Origin: Clarkia xantiana subsp. parviflora
Lineage: Eukaryota; Streptophyta; Magnoliopsida; Myrtales; Onagraceae
NCBI GenBank assembly: GCA_036873135.1
Contig: JAPTYO010000008.1
Location: forward strand, 37,890,819 to 37,954,818
DNA length: 64,000 nucleotides
Direction: 5' to 3'
Shown here: positions 9,309 to 22,146 of the stretch, piece by piece
Layout of the letters: every line of letters begins with the position of its first letter
Position numbering within the stretch: position 1 is the stretch's first letter
Made by a program: the position numbers and the translations under genes
The notes under the pieces: model-generated
Databases searched by the model: none
What the model saw: only the letters and a program-made list of their open reading frames with translations
What the model was told of the DNA's origin: nothing

Positions 9309-12300
9309 TCGTGCACGAGCTGAAGATAGACCCCGCGATCAAACCTATCACGCAGAAGAGGCGTCCGATGGGCACGGATAAGAAGATTGCGATCCAGCAG
9401 GAGGTGGGCAGGTTGCTCGATGCTGGTTTCATTAAGGAGCTTCTATTCCAGACTTGGGTCGCCAATCCAGTGCTGGTGAAGAAGACTAACGGGAAGTGGC
9501 GAATGTGCGTGGACTTCCGCGACCTGAACAAGGCTTGTCCAAAGGATTGCTATCCACTCCCGAGGATTGACCAGCTGGTGGATGCCACATCGGGACATGA
9601 GCTGCTGAGTTTCATGGATGCATATTCGGGCTACAACCAGATCAAGATGGCCAAAGAAGACGCCCCCCACACTGCGTTTTATGCAGACAGCGACATCTAT
9701 CACTACGATTTCATGCCTTTCGGGTTGATCAACGCCGGGGCAACCTACCAGCGGATGGTGAACAAACTGTTTGGGGACATGCTGGGAGAAACCATGGAAG
9801 CTTACGTGGATGACATGCTGGTGAAGTCCCGACAATCCGAGGATCACGTGCACAACCTTACCATGGCGTTTGAGCGGATGAGGCTTCATCAAGTTCGCTT
9901 GAACCCGACGAAATGCGCCTTCGGAGTCCACTCAGGGAAATTTTTGGGCTTCATGGTGAGCCAAAGAGGAATTGAAGTGAACCCTGAGAAGCTGAGGGCA
10001 ATCGAGGAGATGCAGTCTCCGATAAACCATCGGGAGGTGCAAGTACTGAATGGCCGACTAGCTGCAATGAACCGCTTCTTGTCCAAAGCCAGCGACCGAT
10101 CCATGCCATTTTTTGAAGTCTTGAGGGCCAACAGAAAATTCGAATGGACCGCCAAATGTGAAGAGGCGTTCCAAGCACTCAAACATCATCTTCGCACACT
10201 CCCGCCGCTGGCGAAACCGGTTCCAGGCGAGCCGCTCTTCCTTTATTTGGCTGTTTCTGAATTTGCTATTAGCTCTGTGTTAGTAAAGGTTGTCGAGGGT
10301 AATCAAGTCCCCGTCTATTATGTAAGCAAGGCATTTGCCAAATCTGAATTGAACTATCCCGCCGTTGAGAAGTACCTCTTTGCGCTGATAATTACTGCTC
10401 GGAAGCTAAGGCCATATTTCCACGCACACGAGATCACTGTGCTAACGAACCAGCCTTTGAAGCATTTTTTGAACCGACCGGATGCGTCTGGGAGATTGGT
10501 GAAATGGGCAGTGGAGCTCAGTGAGTTTCGAATACACTTTGCTCCAAGAACGGCAATCAAGGGCCAGGCATTGGCGGACTTTATAACAGAATCTACAGCC
10601 CCCGATCTAGAAGAAACGGGCCCTGTAGAGGGGGCAACCATGGAGGTCCCGATAGAAGAACAACCAGAGAGGGTAGAGCAATCAGAACAGCCAAACAAAG
10701 AAAATATCTGGGAAATGTACACGGATGGCTCCGCAAGTTCAGACGGATCAAGAGCGGGCTTCTTGTTGATACCACCGGGTGAAGGTGAACCGCTCCGATA
10801 TGCCTTGGCTTTAACATTCAAAGCCACAAACAACGAAGCGGAGTATGAAGCTCTTATCACGGGCCTAAAAATCGCTAAAGGCACTGGAATCGATCACTTG
10901 AGAGTGAAGTGTGACGCAGCGTTAATCGTGAACCAAGTTCAAGGACGATACGAAGCAAGGAGTCCGATAATGAAGAAGTATCTGCGAGAGGTACAAACCC
11001 TGAGAGAGAGCTTCAAAAGCTTCGATATCGAGGCTATCCCGAGGGAGAAGAACATAGAGGCAGACGCCTTGAGCAAATTTGCCCTGGGGGCACCCTTAGA
11101 AGAAAATCGGAAGGTGCACTTCCTGGAGAAGGTGATCCTGTCAAACATTGACCCCACGCAGGTGTGCACCATTGAAGCAAAATCGGAGGAGGAGCCCACT
11201 TGGATGACCCCGATAGTCGCGTACCTGACTACGGGAGCAGTCCCCGAGGACAAGGTAGCAGCAGACAGGATATGTCGGATCGCGTCTAATTACGTGATGC
11301 TGGACAATCAGCTGTACAAGAAGGGCTGGTTCTCGACTCCGTACTTGAAGTGTGTAGCAGAACCCGACACCAATCGAATCCTGAAAGAAATGCATGACGG
11401 AGTCGCGGCTTGTCATGAGGGGGCCCGATCCATTTTGAGGAAGGTGTTGAACTTAGGCTACTATTGGCCCACGATGAACAAAGAAGCAACGGCGATGGTC
11501 CGATCATGCGACGCGTGCCAGAGGTACGCCCCGAGTATCATGGCTCTGGCTGCTAACCTGACATCCATCAAGAGCGCTTGGCCCTTCGCGCAGTGGGGCA
11601 TCGACTTGGTGGGACCTCTTCCACAAGCACAAAGACAATGTAAGTATTTACTTGTAGCTATCGATTATTTTTCGAAATGGATAGAGGCGAAGGCATTGGC
11701 CAGAACAACGGGGAACCAGATCGTCAAGTTCCTCCAAACCCACATCGTGTCCAGATACGGGATTCCTAAGGTAGTGATCAGCGACAATGGCCCACCATTT
11801 AACGGCTCTCAGGTGAGGGAGTATCTGGAAGAACTGAACGTTGAGCATCGGACCGCCTCCGTACGCCATGCTCAGACTAATGGCCAGGTGGAGTCAGCCA
11901 ACAAAATCGTGATGGATGGCCTGAAGAAGAGGGTCTATGCCTTGAGGGGCAAATGGCTGAACGAACTGGAAAACGTACTTTGGGCTGTTAGAACGACACC
12001 CAAACGATCAACAGGGGAGACTCCGTTTGGCCTTGTTTATGGCACGGAAGCTGTCGCTCCTGTGGAGGTAGCTGTGGCATCCCATCGAACGAGATATTAT
12101 GAGCCCCTGACGAACGATGAAATAAGACGCCTGGACTTGGACCTACTCGAAGAGAAAAGGCGGGAAGCCGATGAAATCCAAGCTCGAATGCGCTTAGCGA
12201 CGGCCAGGTACTATAATCGGCGAGTGAAGTCCCGACAGTTCTTCGTCGGGGAGCTGGTTTGGCGTCGCAACGAGTTCACCCTTTTGGATCGAATCAACAA

Positions 12301-12436
12301 GATGTCACCAAAATGGGAAGGACCTTATAAGGTCGTGGGGATGCCAGCTCCGAACGCATACAAGTTGAAAGACCTCGATGGCAGAACGTTAAAGCATTCT
12401 TTCAGTGGCGAACACTTGAAGAAACACCATGCTTGA
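9284..12436 (+). pseudogene. gag-pol: Tat-2 RT, two RNase H domains and integrase, out of frame with gag
   Basis: An open frame of 1050 codons that continues gag-protease after the 1-bp shift. RT shows FMDAYSGYNQI and the catalytic YVDD at 9803-9814. The RNase H linked to RT follows (VYYVSKAF, then ALIITARKLRPYF). Next is a second RNase H starting MYTDGSASSDGS near 10715, the extra domain known in the Tat lineage. Integrase has the HHCC-type finger (CHEGARS...CDACQRY), then a DDE core with WGIDLVG, ISDNGPPF and NGQVESANK. The C-terminal end is GEHLKKHHA. All catalytic motifs that I can check are present, so the only visible lesions in this part are the frame break at its start and the lack of an own start codon. 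Confidence 0.92.
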
Positions 12437-13290
12437 TGAAAGTCGCCTTCAGTGGTGCACGATGAAAGTCGCCTTCAGTGGTGCATGATGAAAGTCGCCT
12501 TAAGTGGTGCCCGATGTAAAATCGCCTTAAGTGGTGTATGCTGTTTATCGTTTAATTCGATGTAAGCCTATCTTATGCCAATAAATAAAGAGGTTGCTTC
12601 CAAATAAGAGTTGTCCTTAGATTTATGCTAAGTGTAAAAGTCGCCTTCAGTGGTGCACGATGAAAGTCGCCTTCAGTGGTGCACGATGAAAGTCGCCTTC
12701 AGTGGTGCACGATGAAAGTCGCCTTCAGTGGTGCACGATGAAAGTCGCCTTCAGTGGTGCACGATGAAAGTCGCCTTCAGTGGTGCACGATGAAAGTCGC
12801 CTTCAGTGGTGCACGATGAAAGCCGCCTTAAGTGGTGCACAATACTTAGATTTATTCTAAGTATCCAAAAGTCGCCTTCAGTGGTGCACGATGAAAGCCG
12901 CCTTAAGTGGTGCACAATACTTAGATTTATTCTAAGTATCCAAAAGTGGCCTTCAGTGGTGCACGATGAAAGCCGCCTTAAGTGGTGCGCAATACTTAGA
13001 TTTATTCTAGGTATCCAAAAGTCGTCTTAAGTGATGCACTCGATACTAAGTCGCCTTAAGTGGTGCGCGATCTTTAGGTTTATCCTAAGTAACGATTAAA
13101 GTCGTCTTAAGTGATGCACTCGATATTAAGTCGCCTTAAGTGGTGCAGGTTATTAAATCGTCGGGAAGGACGTATGAGAAATTCGTAAGTATCGAAGTTT
13201 CGACTGCTAAGAACTAAGTCGTCTTAAGTGATGCACTCGATGCTAAGTCGCCTTAAGTGGTACGGGTTGTTAAATCGTCGGGAAAGACGA
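12437..13290 (+). repeat. Tat-2 tandem-repeat spacer between pol and antisense gene
   Basis: The array begins directly after the pol stop. The unit is about 26 bp, with a core of GTCGCCTTCAGTGGTGCAC and the joint GATGAAA. About eight near-identical copies lie at 12640-12830. Then come about three longer composite units of about 78 bp that include the palindrome CTTAGATTTATTCTAAG, and degenerate copies to about 13290. The related spacer in Tat-1 has a different unit but also contains 'GTCGCC...AGTGGTGCA' just after pol. Confidence 0.9.
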
Positions 13291-13398
13291 AAGACAACAA
13301 GAGATCGGAATTAAAGGAGTCTAATATTGATAAAGGGCTCGAAGGCCCGACGACGACACAAGAGAAGAAAATACAAGGACTCTGAAAGATAAAAGCAT

Positions 13399-16083
13399 TC
13401 AAGCTTGGTCCTTGTCAGCAGCATTGGTAGCAGAGGGGTCCGCAGGATTGGCTTCGGGAGGATTGACTATCGGGGCGTCCGCACTTGGAAGTTCAGAAGC
13501 GTCTTCGACAATTACGGGGGTACTCCCCCCATCACTCTCCTCGGAAAGAGCAAAATACTTCTTCGCAAAGGGAGCAAGGGAAGGAGACTTGTCAAAGTTG
13601 ATGGCGTCCCCGTACTCCAGGTGGAGCTCCTCAACGGCGTTGAAGAGAGTATTCTCCACCTCCGCGCCAAAGAACTTCATGGCATCAGCTTGGAAGCCCT
13701 CCGACCTCCGATAGTCCTCCCGACCCTTGGCCTCCGGTTCAGCCAGCTGTGCCGGGAATCCCGCGATCAGCTCCTCCAAAGCCTTCTTCTCAAGGACCAG
13801 CTGGTCCTCGGCGGCCTTCTTCTCCTGGGTCAGCCGATCCACGACTGCCCCCCGCTCTTGCCACTCTTGCCTCAAGAGCCCCTCGAAGTCCGCGATCTGT
13901 TGCTGAAGGCCCCGAATCTTCTCATTGAGGGCAGCCAGCTCTTTGGCCAGCTTCCCCCGCGAAGACTGGGAGGCCTTGAGATCCGCTTGAAGCTGCTCGC
14001 GGACTCCTCGGTCCCGCTCCCGGGCCTCATCATAGGCAATGACATACCCGATGAGGCGGTTGTAATCCCCGAGCTCCTGCAATCAAAAGGAAAAGTGTTA
14101 GAAGGACAAAAGACCCAATTTATCGATCAACAAGGAAAAAGCGAAGTCGCACCTCGATGCGGCGCACAGCCATATCCCTGACGTCCCGCTGCATATGCGT
14201 CCGATTGAGGTGGATCGGATGTCGCATAGAGGGCAGGACGGAACCCGCCAGCAGATGCAGGGCCAGTTCTTGGTCCTGTTCCCCTTGTGTTAGCGGGACT
14301 CCCTGGAGCGTCTGGATCGCAGCCCAGGGGGCATCGGCCTGTGAAGAGTTGAAGGGCCTGTAGAAGTCCTCATCAAGAGCCAGGGGAGAGATGGGACGGG
14401 GAAGAGAAGGGCACATCTCCGTCTCGGCCCGGACGGGGGAGGGAGAAAAGTCATGGATAGGAGAGAGCTCCCGCTGCTGCGGAGAAGACGAAGGAGGCGG
14501 CCCCTGAGGGGTTGGTTTCAAGGGGGATTGCCCCGCCTTCCGACGCTGTTGAGGGGGGTCAACCCCGCCGGTCTCCTCGGAGGAGTCCAGAGTCTCCACC
14601 TGGCGAAACTGTTCACCAGATGGTGCCTTTTCTCCAGCCGAGGGAGGCACCCCCGCTGAAGGCGGTGCATCTGTGGAAGCTGCAGCACCCGAGGAAGCTC
14701 CCGAGCGACCTGCACCTGGAGGATGAAGAGCTTCAGATAGGTAGTCAGGAAGTTCATCGGGATTCTTACACCAAATGATACGTCGGGAGACGTATTGATC
14801 CTTCCCGCGGTAATGATAGTAGCCTGCCTTCAAGACTCGGGGAGTTTCACCTCGAAGGATCCTTTTGACATCAGCAATTCGGCCCTTCTTGGTCGAGGAA
14901 ATCAAGTCCGACGGAACCATCCTTTTATACGATTTAATAGCAAGTCGGAGTTGTTTACCTTCTTCAGCATTCTGGACCTCGAAGAGTTGGTCCAGATCCA
15001 CCCGTGGCCGCTTGGGCTGCTCCGTTGAAGGAGACCCCGACCTGGCAGCAGCAGCCTTCTTGGCAGACTTCCTCTTCCGCGAGGGGCGGACAGCATCGGT
15101 CTCCCCCTGCTTAAGGAATAAATCGGTCAGCACAGACACCTTCTTGGCTGCAAACAATATACGAAGAAAAAGTTAGAAATTTTACCCAAGGGACCACGCT
15201 AGAAGGCCGTCGAAGAGCTGCCCCCCAGAGACAATACTGAGGAGTCGGACCCCGGTGTGCACCAGGTCCCGCTCCACCAGAGAGTTAGCATTGAGAGGAG
15301 TGTAAGACTCCCCCCAACGATAAAGCTGGATCAATTGAAGAGTCTCGAAGTCCTCATCAGCATAGGAGTGGAAAGCAGGCGGAGGGTCTGCTGCCACCTC
15401 CCACCGAGGCCAAGGAATAGAAGAATGTTGGATGAAGAAGTAGCTCCTCTTCCAGCTACTGTTGTCAGACCCCGTATCAATCAAGATTCCCCGACCCTTG
15501 ACCACCTTCCAGGTGTCACTGGTCCAACCGTGCCGGGCAAGCTGCTGCTTACTCCATTTGGGCATCCGAGGGTAGAAGGCGCAAACCCCCGCCTCGTTGT
15601 ATTTCAGCCCGTAGAAAGTCCGGAAAAGCTGGAGGCTGTAGACCCACTTCTGTCGGAGACAGAGGACTTGAAAGGCGTTCCAGATGCGGATGGCATAAGG
15701 TAGTAGGGTGTGTTTGGTAGTGTTGGCACAGCTCGACCAGGTTACCGCAGAAGGGGAACCTGATCCCCGCTGATATTTGTCCCGTTGAGACAAATACCTC
15801 CCTTTTCTGGGGACGAGTAACCTCAGGGTCACTCGAGGGACGATGCCGAGGATAAGGGAAACGAGGTTCCCAGGTGATGGTGATGCAACCCTCTCGGAGA
15901 GCTGCATCATAAGCAGTGGTGGAAATTTCATTTGGAGCATAGTCAAATTTAAAGGGTTTTCTCCCCTCGGAGCTGGAACCGCTGTCTGAAAAGCAACCAG
16001 GGCAAGAAAATACAGTGGGATTCTGGAAAAAATTAAAAAGAAGGGGACAAACAAACAACGAAGAGTGTTTCCTTACCAGACAT
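13399..16083 (-). pseudogene. Tat-2 antisense gene (aORF, Transposase_28 / 'putative gypsy type transposon' type), four exons, frameshifted
   Basis: Encoded opposite to gag-pol and convergent with it. Exon 1 is 16083-16077 (ATGTCTG, then GTAAGG). Exon 2 starts at 15985 after TTTTCAG and ends near 15208 or 15186. Exon 3 is 15147-14153 and exon 4 is 14076-13399, both with canonical AG and GT flanks. Exon 2 holds the conserved core (GQISAGIRFPFCGNLVELCQHY, then YAIRIWNAFQVLC and YFFIQHSSIPWPRWEV). Exon 3 has RILRGETPRVLKAGYY and a Pro/Ser-rich linker. Exon 4 is a predicted coiled coil with an acidic tail. An 8-bp loss near 15710 relative to Tat-1 shifts the frame within exon 2, and the exon 2 donor expected from Tat-1 reads GC. 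The function is not known for this family. The resemblance to Transposase_28 is from memory of the motif and was not searched. Confidence 0.8.
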
Positions 16084-16246
16084 GGTGGAGTAGAGGTTGA
16101 AGGAGATGAACGAGATGTCGCCGGAAAGATGATCGGAGAAGACTCCAAGGATCTTCGAAAGCACAGAGCTTGGAATTGCAGAGGAATCGCAGAGAGCTTT
16201 TGAGAATTCGAAGACGGTAAAAGTTAAATTGTGACTGTGGCTAGGG

Positions 16247-16254
16247 TTTTATAG
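16247..16254 (-). promoter_or_regulatory. TATA box of the Tat-2 antisense gene
   Basis: On the minus strand CTATAAAACCCTAG lies about 165 bp before the ATG at 16083. Tat-1 has TTATAAAACCCTAG at the same distance from its ATG. This indicates a dedicated internal promoter rather than use of the LTR. Confidence 0.65.
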
Positions 16255-16613
16255 TCGAAGAAGACAGTTGAAAGGACACTTCGATCCGAGTCGTCGAAGT
16301 CGAAAGGTCTTAATCTGGACCGTCGAGATGAAACGTGCAGAAGGACAACGGGCGTAATGATGAAACGGCCTGAAAAGCACTTTTCAGAAAAGGACAGGCA
16401 CGAAAAATCAGGCACGTGGGTCGAAAACGTCACTCCATTATCTGCTGCATTTAATGCACTAGAGAACCGAAGAGACCTTTGGGATATAGCGGTTATCTAC
16501 AAAACCCTGAGGAAACGTGGAAGAGAAGATTAAGTAACTGAACCAAGGAACAGATCCCCGACTCTAGCCTTGGAAAATCGAGAGTTGGAAGACACGAAGA
16601 ACTAAAAGTCCCT

Positions 16614-16630
16614 CATGTCTTGGGGGCAAA
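16614..16630 (+). other. Tat-2 polypurine tract
   Basis: CATGTCTTGGGGGCAAA directly precedes the 3' LTR. The same core TTGGGGGCA precedes the 3' LTR of Tat-1. Confidence 0.75.
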
Positions 16631-17324
16631 TGATGGGTCCGACTATAGCCGTCAGGCCCTTTAACGGCGAGGAAACGGCAAACAGGCCCACCAGGCCCAG
16701 AGTAAGGGTCAAGATGACCTAGGAGACGGGTCCCGATGAAGGGAGTCCCGACGAAGCAGGGTCCCGACAGAGTCGGTCCCGACAGTGGAGCTAGAAGCTC
16801 CCGATGAGAAGCCTTTAAGGCCCCGATGATGAATCCCTGAGAATGATTGGCCCTGTCACGATGACGAGGGGCCCCGAGCGGTGACACAACGAGATAACTC
16901 TGGAGTCCCCGACAGGAGTCGGGACTCGTTACCAGAGGATAAAGCCAAGATATGCGGGGCGTGGCCGAGATATACGGAACGTGGTTAAGATACACGGATC
17001 GTGGCCGAGATACGCGGGGCATGGCTAAGATACGCGAGATCGTGTACGAGATAAGCGGGATACGGGCTAACCACCCCTAACGGTTCGCCAGGTACCTGAG
17101 GCACCTTTTTGCCTATAAAAGGGCAGAAGGTCACCTCAGATCACTTACGTTAAGTTCGATATACTTTGGAGATTGTTGCTTGCCAGTCATACGAGAGACT
17201 CATTTAAGCATCGGAGAGGGATTCTGGGTCACCGCCCGGTCTATCCCCTCTTGCAGGATTACGTGGAGAAAAGGAGCTAGGATTGCCGTCAAGATCCGTA
17301 TCGGAGTTCCACCGTGATCCAACA
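16631..17324 (+). repeat. Tat-2 3' LTR
   Basis: 694 bp, the same length as the 5' LTR, with two substitutions seen. It is followed by the TSD ATACT at 17325-17329. Confidence 0.97.
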
Positions 17325-17849
17325 ATACTTCGAAAAGCTACGCTCCCAACATATACGCACCTGTCATGATCCGCAACTATCATATCCGCACCTATCGCGT
17401 CCGCACTCAGAGAAGTTTCCTACACAAACAAGGAATCCTCGTATCAGATTCCTTTACTTTATTTATGCATTACTAAAAAGAAAATTTCATGACTCCATAT
17501 TTTGCAAACTTATAAACATTGCAATTATCTGACAAATAGCAACTCTGTTCGTAGGTACATGCTACACTATGATTACTACATGGGAATTACGCCAAGTAGT
17601 AACCTATGCACAAAAATCTACTTAAACAATACAAGTTAAGCATTGTGTTCAAGGAGGGATTTATGGTATACAACGCCAATATATCTATTATCTACACCAA
17701 CAGGGAGTTTATTTCTCCATTCATAACATTGGCGTCTATCTCAAGAAGGTGCCGGCAACACAAAGCCATCGCGCTATGTGCACAGTCAACTTATATGTCG
17801 CAATGACAACTTGCGGATTATCTACAAAAAGGGACTTATAAAAATTCTC

Positions 17850-18115
17850 TACTCAAAGTGACGGCTATTCCAAAGACGTCAAATACATGCAATATCTTGG
17901 AAAAACACCAAGGTCTACTATCAAAATGACGACAATTCCAAAGACGTCAAATACATGCAATATCTTGGAAAAACACCAAGGTCTACTATCAAAATGACGA
18001 CTATTCCAAAGACGTCAAATACATGCAATATCTTGGAAAAACACCAAGGTATACTATCAAAATGACGACTATTCCAAATGCGTCAACAACAAGCAATATC
18101 TTGGATAAACTGTAA
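17850..18115 (+). repeat. Tandem repeat of about 68 bp in Tat-3
   Basis: About four copies of a unit containing 'CAAAGACGTCAAATACATGC' and 'ATCTTGGAAAAACACCAAGG'. The last copy is diverged. Confidence 0.8.
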
Positions 18116-18658
18116 GATTTACATCAAAAGTAGCATGTTGAGGTATCCTCTTTGTAAAGACAAACCTCATGTTTACTTCTAAAAAATGGCATGCTGCGAG
18201 ATGCTCTTAGAAGCAAATCCTCATGTTCATAGCCATTCCCTGAATTGAAAACAGGGTGCGGCAAATGCAGTGATGGGACTGATCACCCCATCGTGGCGGA
18301 AGTCCTCTTGTTAGACGACAACCCCACACATCAAAAGTATGTATACTCTCTTAAGGGTTCATACACCATGAAGACTTAAGCCTGAAAAAGGATAGCTTCA
18401 TGTTATACGCTTTTTAAAGCAAACCTTGTATAAAACTCATCAAACTTACAAGTCGAGTCTTGTATAACTTTATCTTGATCTTTAGCATTTAACGCAACAA
18501 CAACAAAATAAACAAGAAAAATCTTGTAACAACGTCGCCTTAGAGTAGAACTAAGAGACGGTACAAACTTAGTCTTGCTACGTCAAGACGACACTGCTAC
18601 ATGTCAAAGGCCAAGTGCCAAGTATATTACTACTTGCAATGCTACAAATACCAAGTGT

Positions 18659-18850
18659 ACATAACACCCTACAATGCGCAAGTCGCAACATCCTATGCTC
18701 TATCCATCTTGCCATGCCTTGGAATCTAACCAAGAGGGGCGCTCATAACACCCTACAATGCGCAAGTCGCAACATCCTATGCTCTATCCATCTTGCCATG
18801 CCTTGGAATCTAACCAAGAGGGGCGCTCATAACACTCAACAATGCGTGGC
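18659..18850 (+). repeat. Tandem repeat of about 84 bp in Tat-3
   Basis: Two near-identical units, each starting CATAACACCCTACAATGCGC and ending AAGAGGGGCGCT, plus the start of a third. Confidence 0.85.
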
Positions 18851-20284
18851 ATACAGTCGCAACTACGGACATCATGTTCGTCATCTAAGGATATCTATCC
18901 TATCTTCCAAGTCCAAAGCATACGGACAGCATAGATAACTCAAGGTATGAAGTATTACTAACAAGTTATCACGTGATTATTATTGAAAACAGGTCCAAGT
19001 GACGAAATATCATGCAAGCAAAGGCATGAACAAAGAATTATCAAAACAACATCAACCCATTCACAAAGGGTTCAACATGCTGGAAGCATACAACCTGACA
19101 CCAACCAAGAGATAACATCATCTCTAAGGACCTATGGCAAAGAGTTCATAATGTCAACATCAAATGCAATGTCGTCATCCACACAAAGGACACGAAAAGA
19201 ATGGTTGCTTCAACTTCAATACAACATAGCTCTTCAACATAAGCGCGACAATCAGCAATACGTGCATCAAAATCAGCCGTCAACAAATGCTTACCTCAAT
19301 GTGAGGAACGCTCCTCCTTAGGCCGGTCCCTCGACCGGGGGGCAGAAGGCACCACCGCACAACCCTCAACTCTATTCCCTTTATCACAAGAAGGAGTTAG
19401 CACGGTCGCACTCGGCATAAAGAACTAAGAATTGCTCGAGGAACGCGCCCCTGCGTCGAATCTTTTGAGAATTGTGCTAAAAACAGAAACAGCAACCGCG
19501 CATTCAACAACATGAAAACAACAACTTGGAAAATTAACAAGTTCAAAGAAGATACAAGGAGACGTCTTACTCACAAGTCCTTTACTGCGACCGTGTCCAG
19601 AGACTCCAGAGTAGCTGGGGCACTTGTACGGACATTCCTCCCAACAAACGATTACTGTACACATCGGCTATCTTCAAAGACAAGCTTTTTCCATCAAGTC
19701 CAACCTACATTACAACATGATACAAGTCATAAAGGACATAAACATCTACACTTGGTGTATTATTTAGCTGCTCAAACCATGTCGACATCCGAACACAGAT
19801 TTACTCGCAGGATGGAGATAGTAGGCTTACTCATGGTAATAGCCGTGGGAAGATTAATTCCAACAAGAAGACAGCAAGATCAGATATCCGGGAAAATGCA
19901 ACCAACAATCCAGTCAGTGCGTAAACACACATCAACACTTATGCAAACATTTATGCAACGGATGCTCAATGTGAGACAACTATGTACATACAAGACTCGT
20001 TAGTCTTCACGCAACAAGTAACAAGCATCACGCAAGGGGGGAAACTTCTTCAACACATTAACCTTGCATGACAACATCGAGCTCATACTCGCAGCATACA
20101 AGATTATAATGGTGGAATATTTTCTAAGTGTTTTGCTCAGGATGACAGTCAGCATATTGCAAGTTGTCAGCATATTACTATGTGTCAGCATATTATCAGG
20201 AGTTGGCATACAACCTGTGTTCGCATCAAGCATATGGATACAGCGTACATAGCCAGGGATGGTGAAAAGATTCTAAGTGTGGGG

Positions 20285-20695
20285 GCAAGTACGCACATAC
20301 GTGTACGTACATACATGTCGACAAGAATGCATGTCGACAAGGAGAAAATATTTTCTAAGTGTTTCCATGTACGTACATACATGTCGACAAGGATGCATGT
20401 CGACAAGCAGAAAATATTTTCTATGAGTTTCCATGTACGTACATACATGTCGACAATGATGCATGTCGACAAGGAGAAAATATTTTCTAAGTGTTTCCAT
20501 GTACGTACATACATGTCGACAAGGATGCATGTCGACAAGGAGAAAATATTTTCTAAGTGTTTCCATGTACGTACATACATGTCGACAAGTGAAGAATATC
20601 TTCTAAGTGTTTCCATGTACGTACATACATGTCGACAAGGGAAGAATATTTTCTAAGTGTTTCCATGTACGTACATACATGTCGGCAAAGATGGA
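20285..20695 (+). repeat. Palindrome-rich tandem repeat (about 66 bp) in Tat-3
   Basis: About six units. Each has CATGTACGTACATACATG followed by TGTCGACA, in most units a second CATGTCGACA, and then AAAATATTTTCTAAGTG. Both the TGTCGACA and GTACGTAC parts are self-complementary. The unit length is a multiple of three, which creates spurious repetitive frames on both strands. Confidence 0.85.
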
Positions 20696-22129
20696 TTGCA
20701 TACAACAAGTAGCTATGCCTCCTAAGCATTCCTACGACGCTCATCGACAAAGTTCATACGACAACATCTATGGTAACAAGCTTTAGATATTGTTAAAATA
20801 TTTTCCAAGTGTTTTAGCATGTTTGCAGACAATGACCGACAGTCTATACATGATTCTCAGCAATACATTGCCTAAGCTATCATTACCAACATACAACCAT
20901 TGACGGCCATGTACGTACAACTACCGATCAAAAGGCCATTACGCGAAGGCATGGGGGCAATATATCAAATTGGGGAATTTTACCACGACTATGCACGGAG
21001 GTAAAAATTATCTAAGGCATGAGCTAACGACAATTGCAACAAAAATGAACCAGCAATTTTCAACATACGAACACCAATGAGCAGCTCTATGCAACAACAA
21101 CGACAAATAGTTCAAAGGAACACCAACATGGCAACATCCAAAAATCAAGACGAAGCTGTTCTGTAAAATCGAGTTTTCAGACTGCTTCAAAATGTGACAA
21201 AAAGTATCACAATGGACTCCACTCGTCGAGACGATTTCAGAAAGGTAAAAACCGCGACGAACGTAGCACGGGAAGGCGGCGCGTGGGTTACACGCGCCGG
21301 TGAAGCAACGCACACGTGACGGCGCGTGAGGGCGCGTCCGTCGTCAGCTGGCGATTCTGAAGGCGACGCCGGAATCCTCGCGGTGTTCTGAGTCGATTGG
21401 TGGTATCAATTTCTGAAAACTGGCCATGAATCAAACACGTAACTTTCAGGATGCACCTTAAGTTTACGATAGTGAAGAAACTAGGAACAAGCAAATGGTT
21501 TCTAAAAATGGTGGAGCAATTACCTGCAAAGAATGATGAAGAATGGATTCCCGAAAATCTGGAAGAATGATTGGGGATTAGTGTAATCACATATCCCAAA
21601 AGATTCCTTAATGATAAGGATCGAAGGAGTAATTCACCTACACCCACGCCTAAGTGCTTACGGTATACTCCACCCTCTTCTAAGTATTTATCTCTTTGCG
21701 CATGATTACTTTAGTACTACGCGTATCAAATCCATCATTTTACATGCATGTTTGCATATCGCATGATTCATGATTTATTAATCGCTAAGTCATTTTAGGG
21801 AATACGGATTATATTTCTAGCATCACGTAATTACGTTCTTGCCATGACCATTACTTGTACATACATGTTGATAAATAGCATGTCCGCATGACATATTACT
21901 AATCGCTTATATCCCTAGCGGTAATGATGATTGTACGTTATGTATGCGCATTCTCTATTGCACTAACCGTTATGACAGGAAATAAGGTCACTCGGTCAAA
22001 AAATCAAAGGACGGACGAAATCAAGACTTCTACGTCCAACCGACGATCAAAACCGGAAGGTTAGCGTCAAGCTCAAATCGGACATGTACCCTAACTTAAA
22101 ATAGAGTCAAGAAAGGTTTTAAACCGTTA

Positions 22130-22146
22130 CTTGACTCGGGGGCAAG
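22130..22146 (+). other. Tat-3 polypurine tract
   Basis: CTTGACTCGGGGGCAAG directly precedes the 3' LTR. The core matches GTTGACTCGGGGGCATG of Tat-4 on the minus strand. Confidence 0.75.

Larger units (their letters stand above)
6104..17324 (+). mobile_element. Tat-2: young but coding-defective Tat-type Ty3/Gypsy element
   Basis: A full-length 11.2-kb element inserted in the interior of Tat-3, with a perfect TSD ATACT (6099-6103 and 17325-17329). Its order is LTR, PBS, gag-protease, RT-RNase H-RNase H-integrase, tandem-repeat spacer, antisense gene, polypurine tract, LTR. The two 694-bp LTRs differ by eye at two positions (about 6603 versus 17130, and about 6752 versus 17279), roughly 99.7% identity, so insertion was recent. 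The gag-pol frame has a nonsense codon at 7017 and a 1-bp loss near 9276-9281, so the copy cannot make a normal polyprotein unless these are read through or are sequence errors. Confidence 0.95.
17330..22129 (+). other. Tat-3 interior after Tat-2: no recognisable gene, several tandem arrays
   Basis: The sequence continues Tat-3 from 6098. I find only short frames without recognisable motifs. The frames that look repetitive on both strands at 20180-20656 are products of a tandem array. A minus-strand frame at 21288-21647 sits about 500 bp before the 3' LTR, where Tat-1 and Tat-2 start their antisense gene, but its sequence does not match theirs. Confidence 0.6.

Noticed and set aside
9284..12436. 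Programmed frameshift between protease and RT in Tat-2
   Set aside because: The closely related Tat-1 has one continuous frame through the same place, and the difference is a simple one-base loss without a recognisable slippery site. Kept only as a minor possibility.
20180..20656. Long repetitive frames on both strands (HVRTYMSTRMHVDK-type repeats)
   Set aside because: They are produced by a palindrome-rich tandem repeat whose unit is a multiple of three. The same block reads open on both strands, and there is no conservation outside the array.
21288..21647. Minus-strand frame as a remnant of an antisense gene in Tat-3
   Set aside because: The position fits the start of antisense genes in Tat-1 and Tat-2, but none of the conserved peptides (GQI-AGIR-PFC, YFFIQ) can be found.
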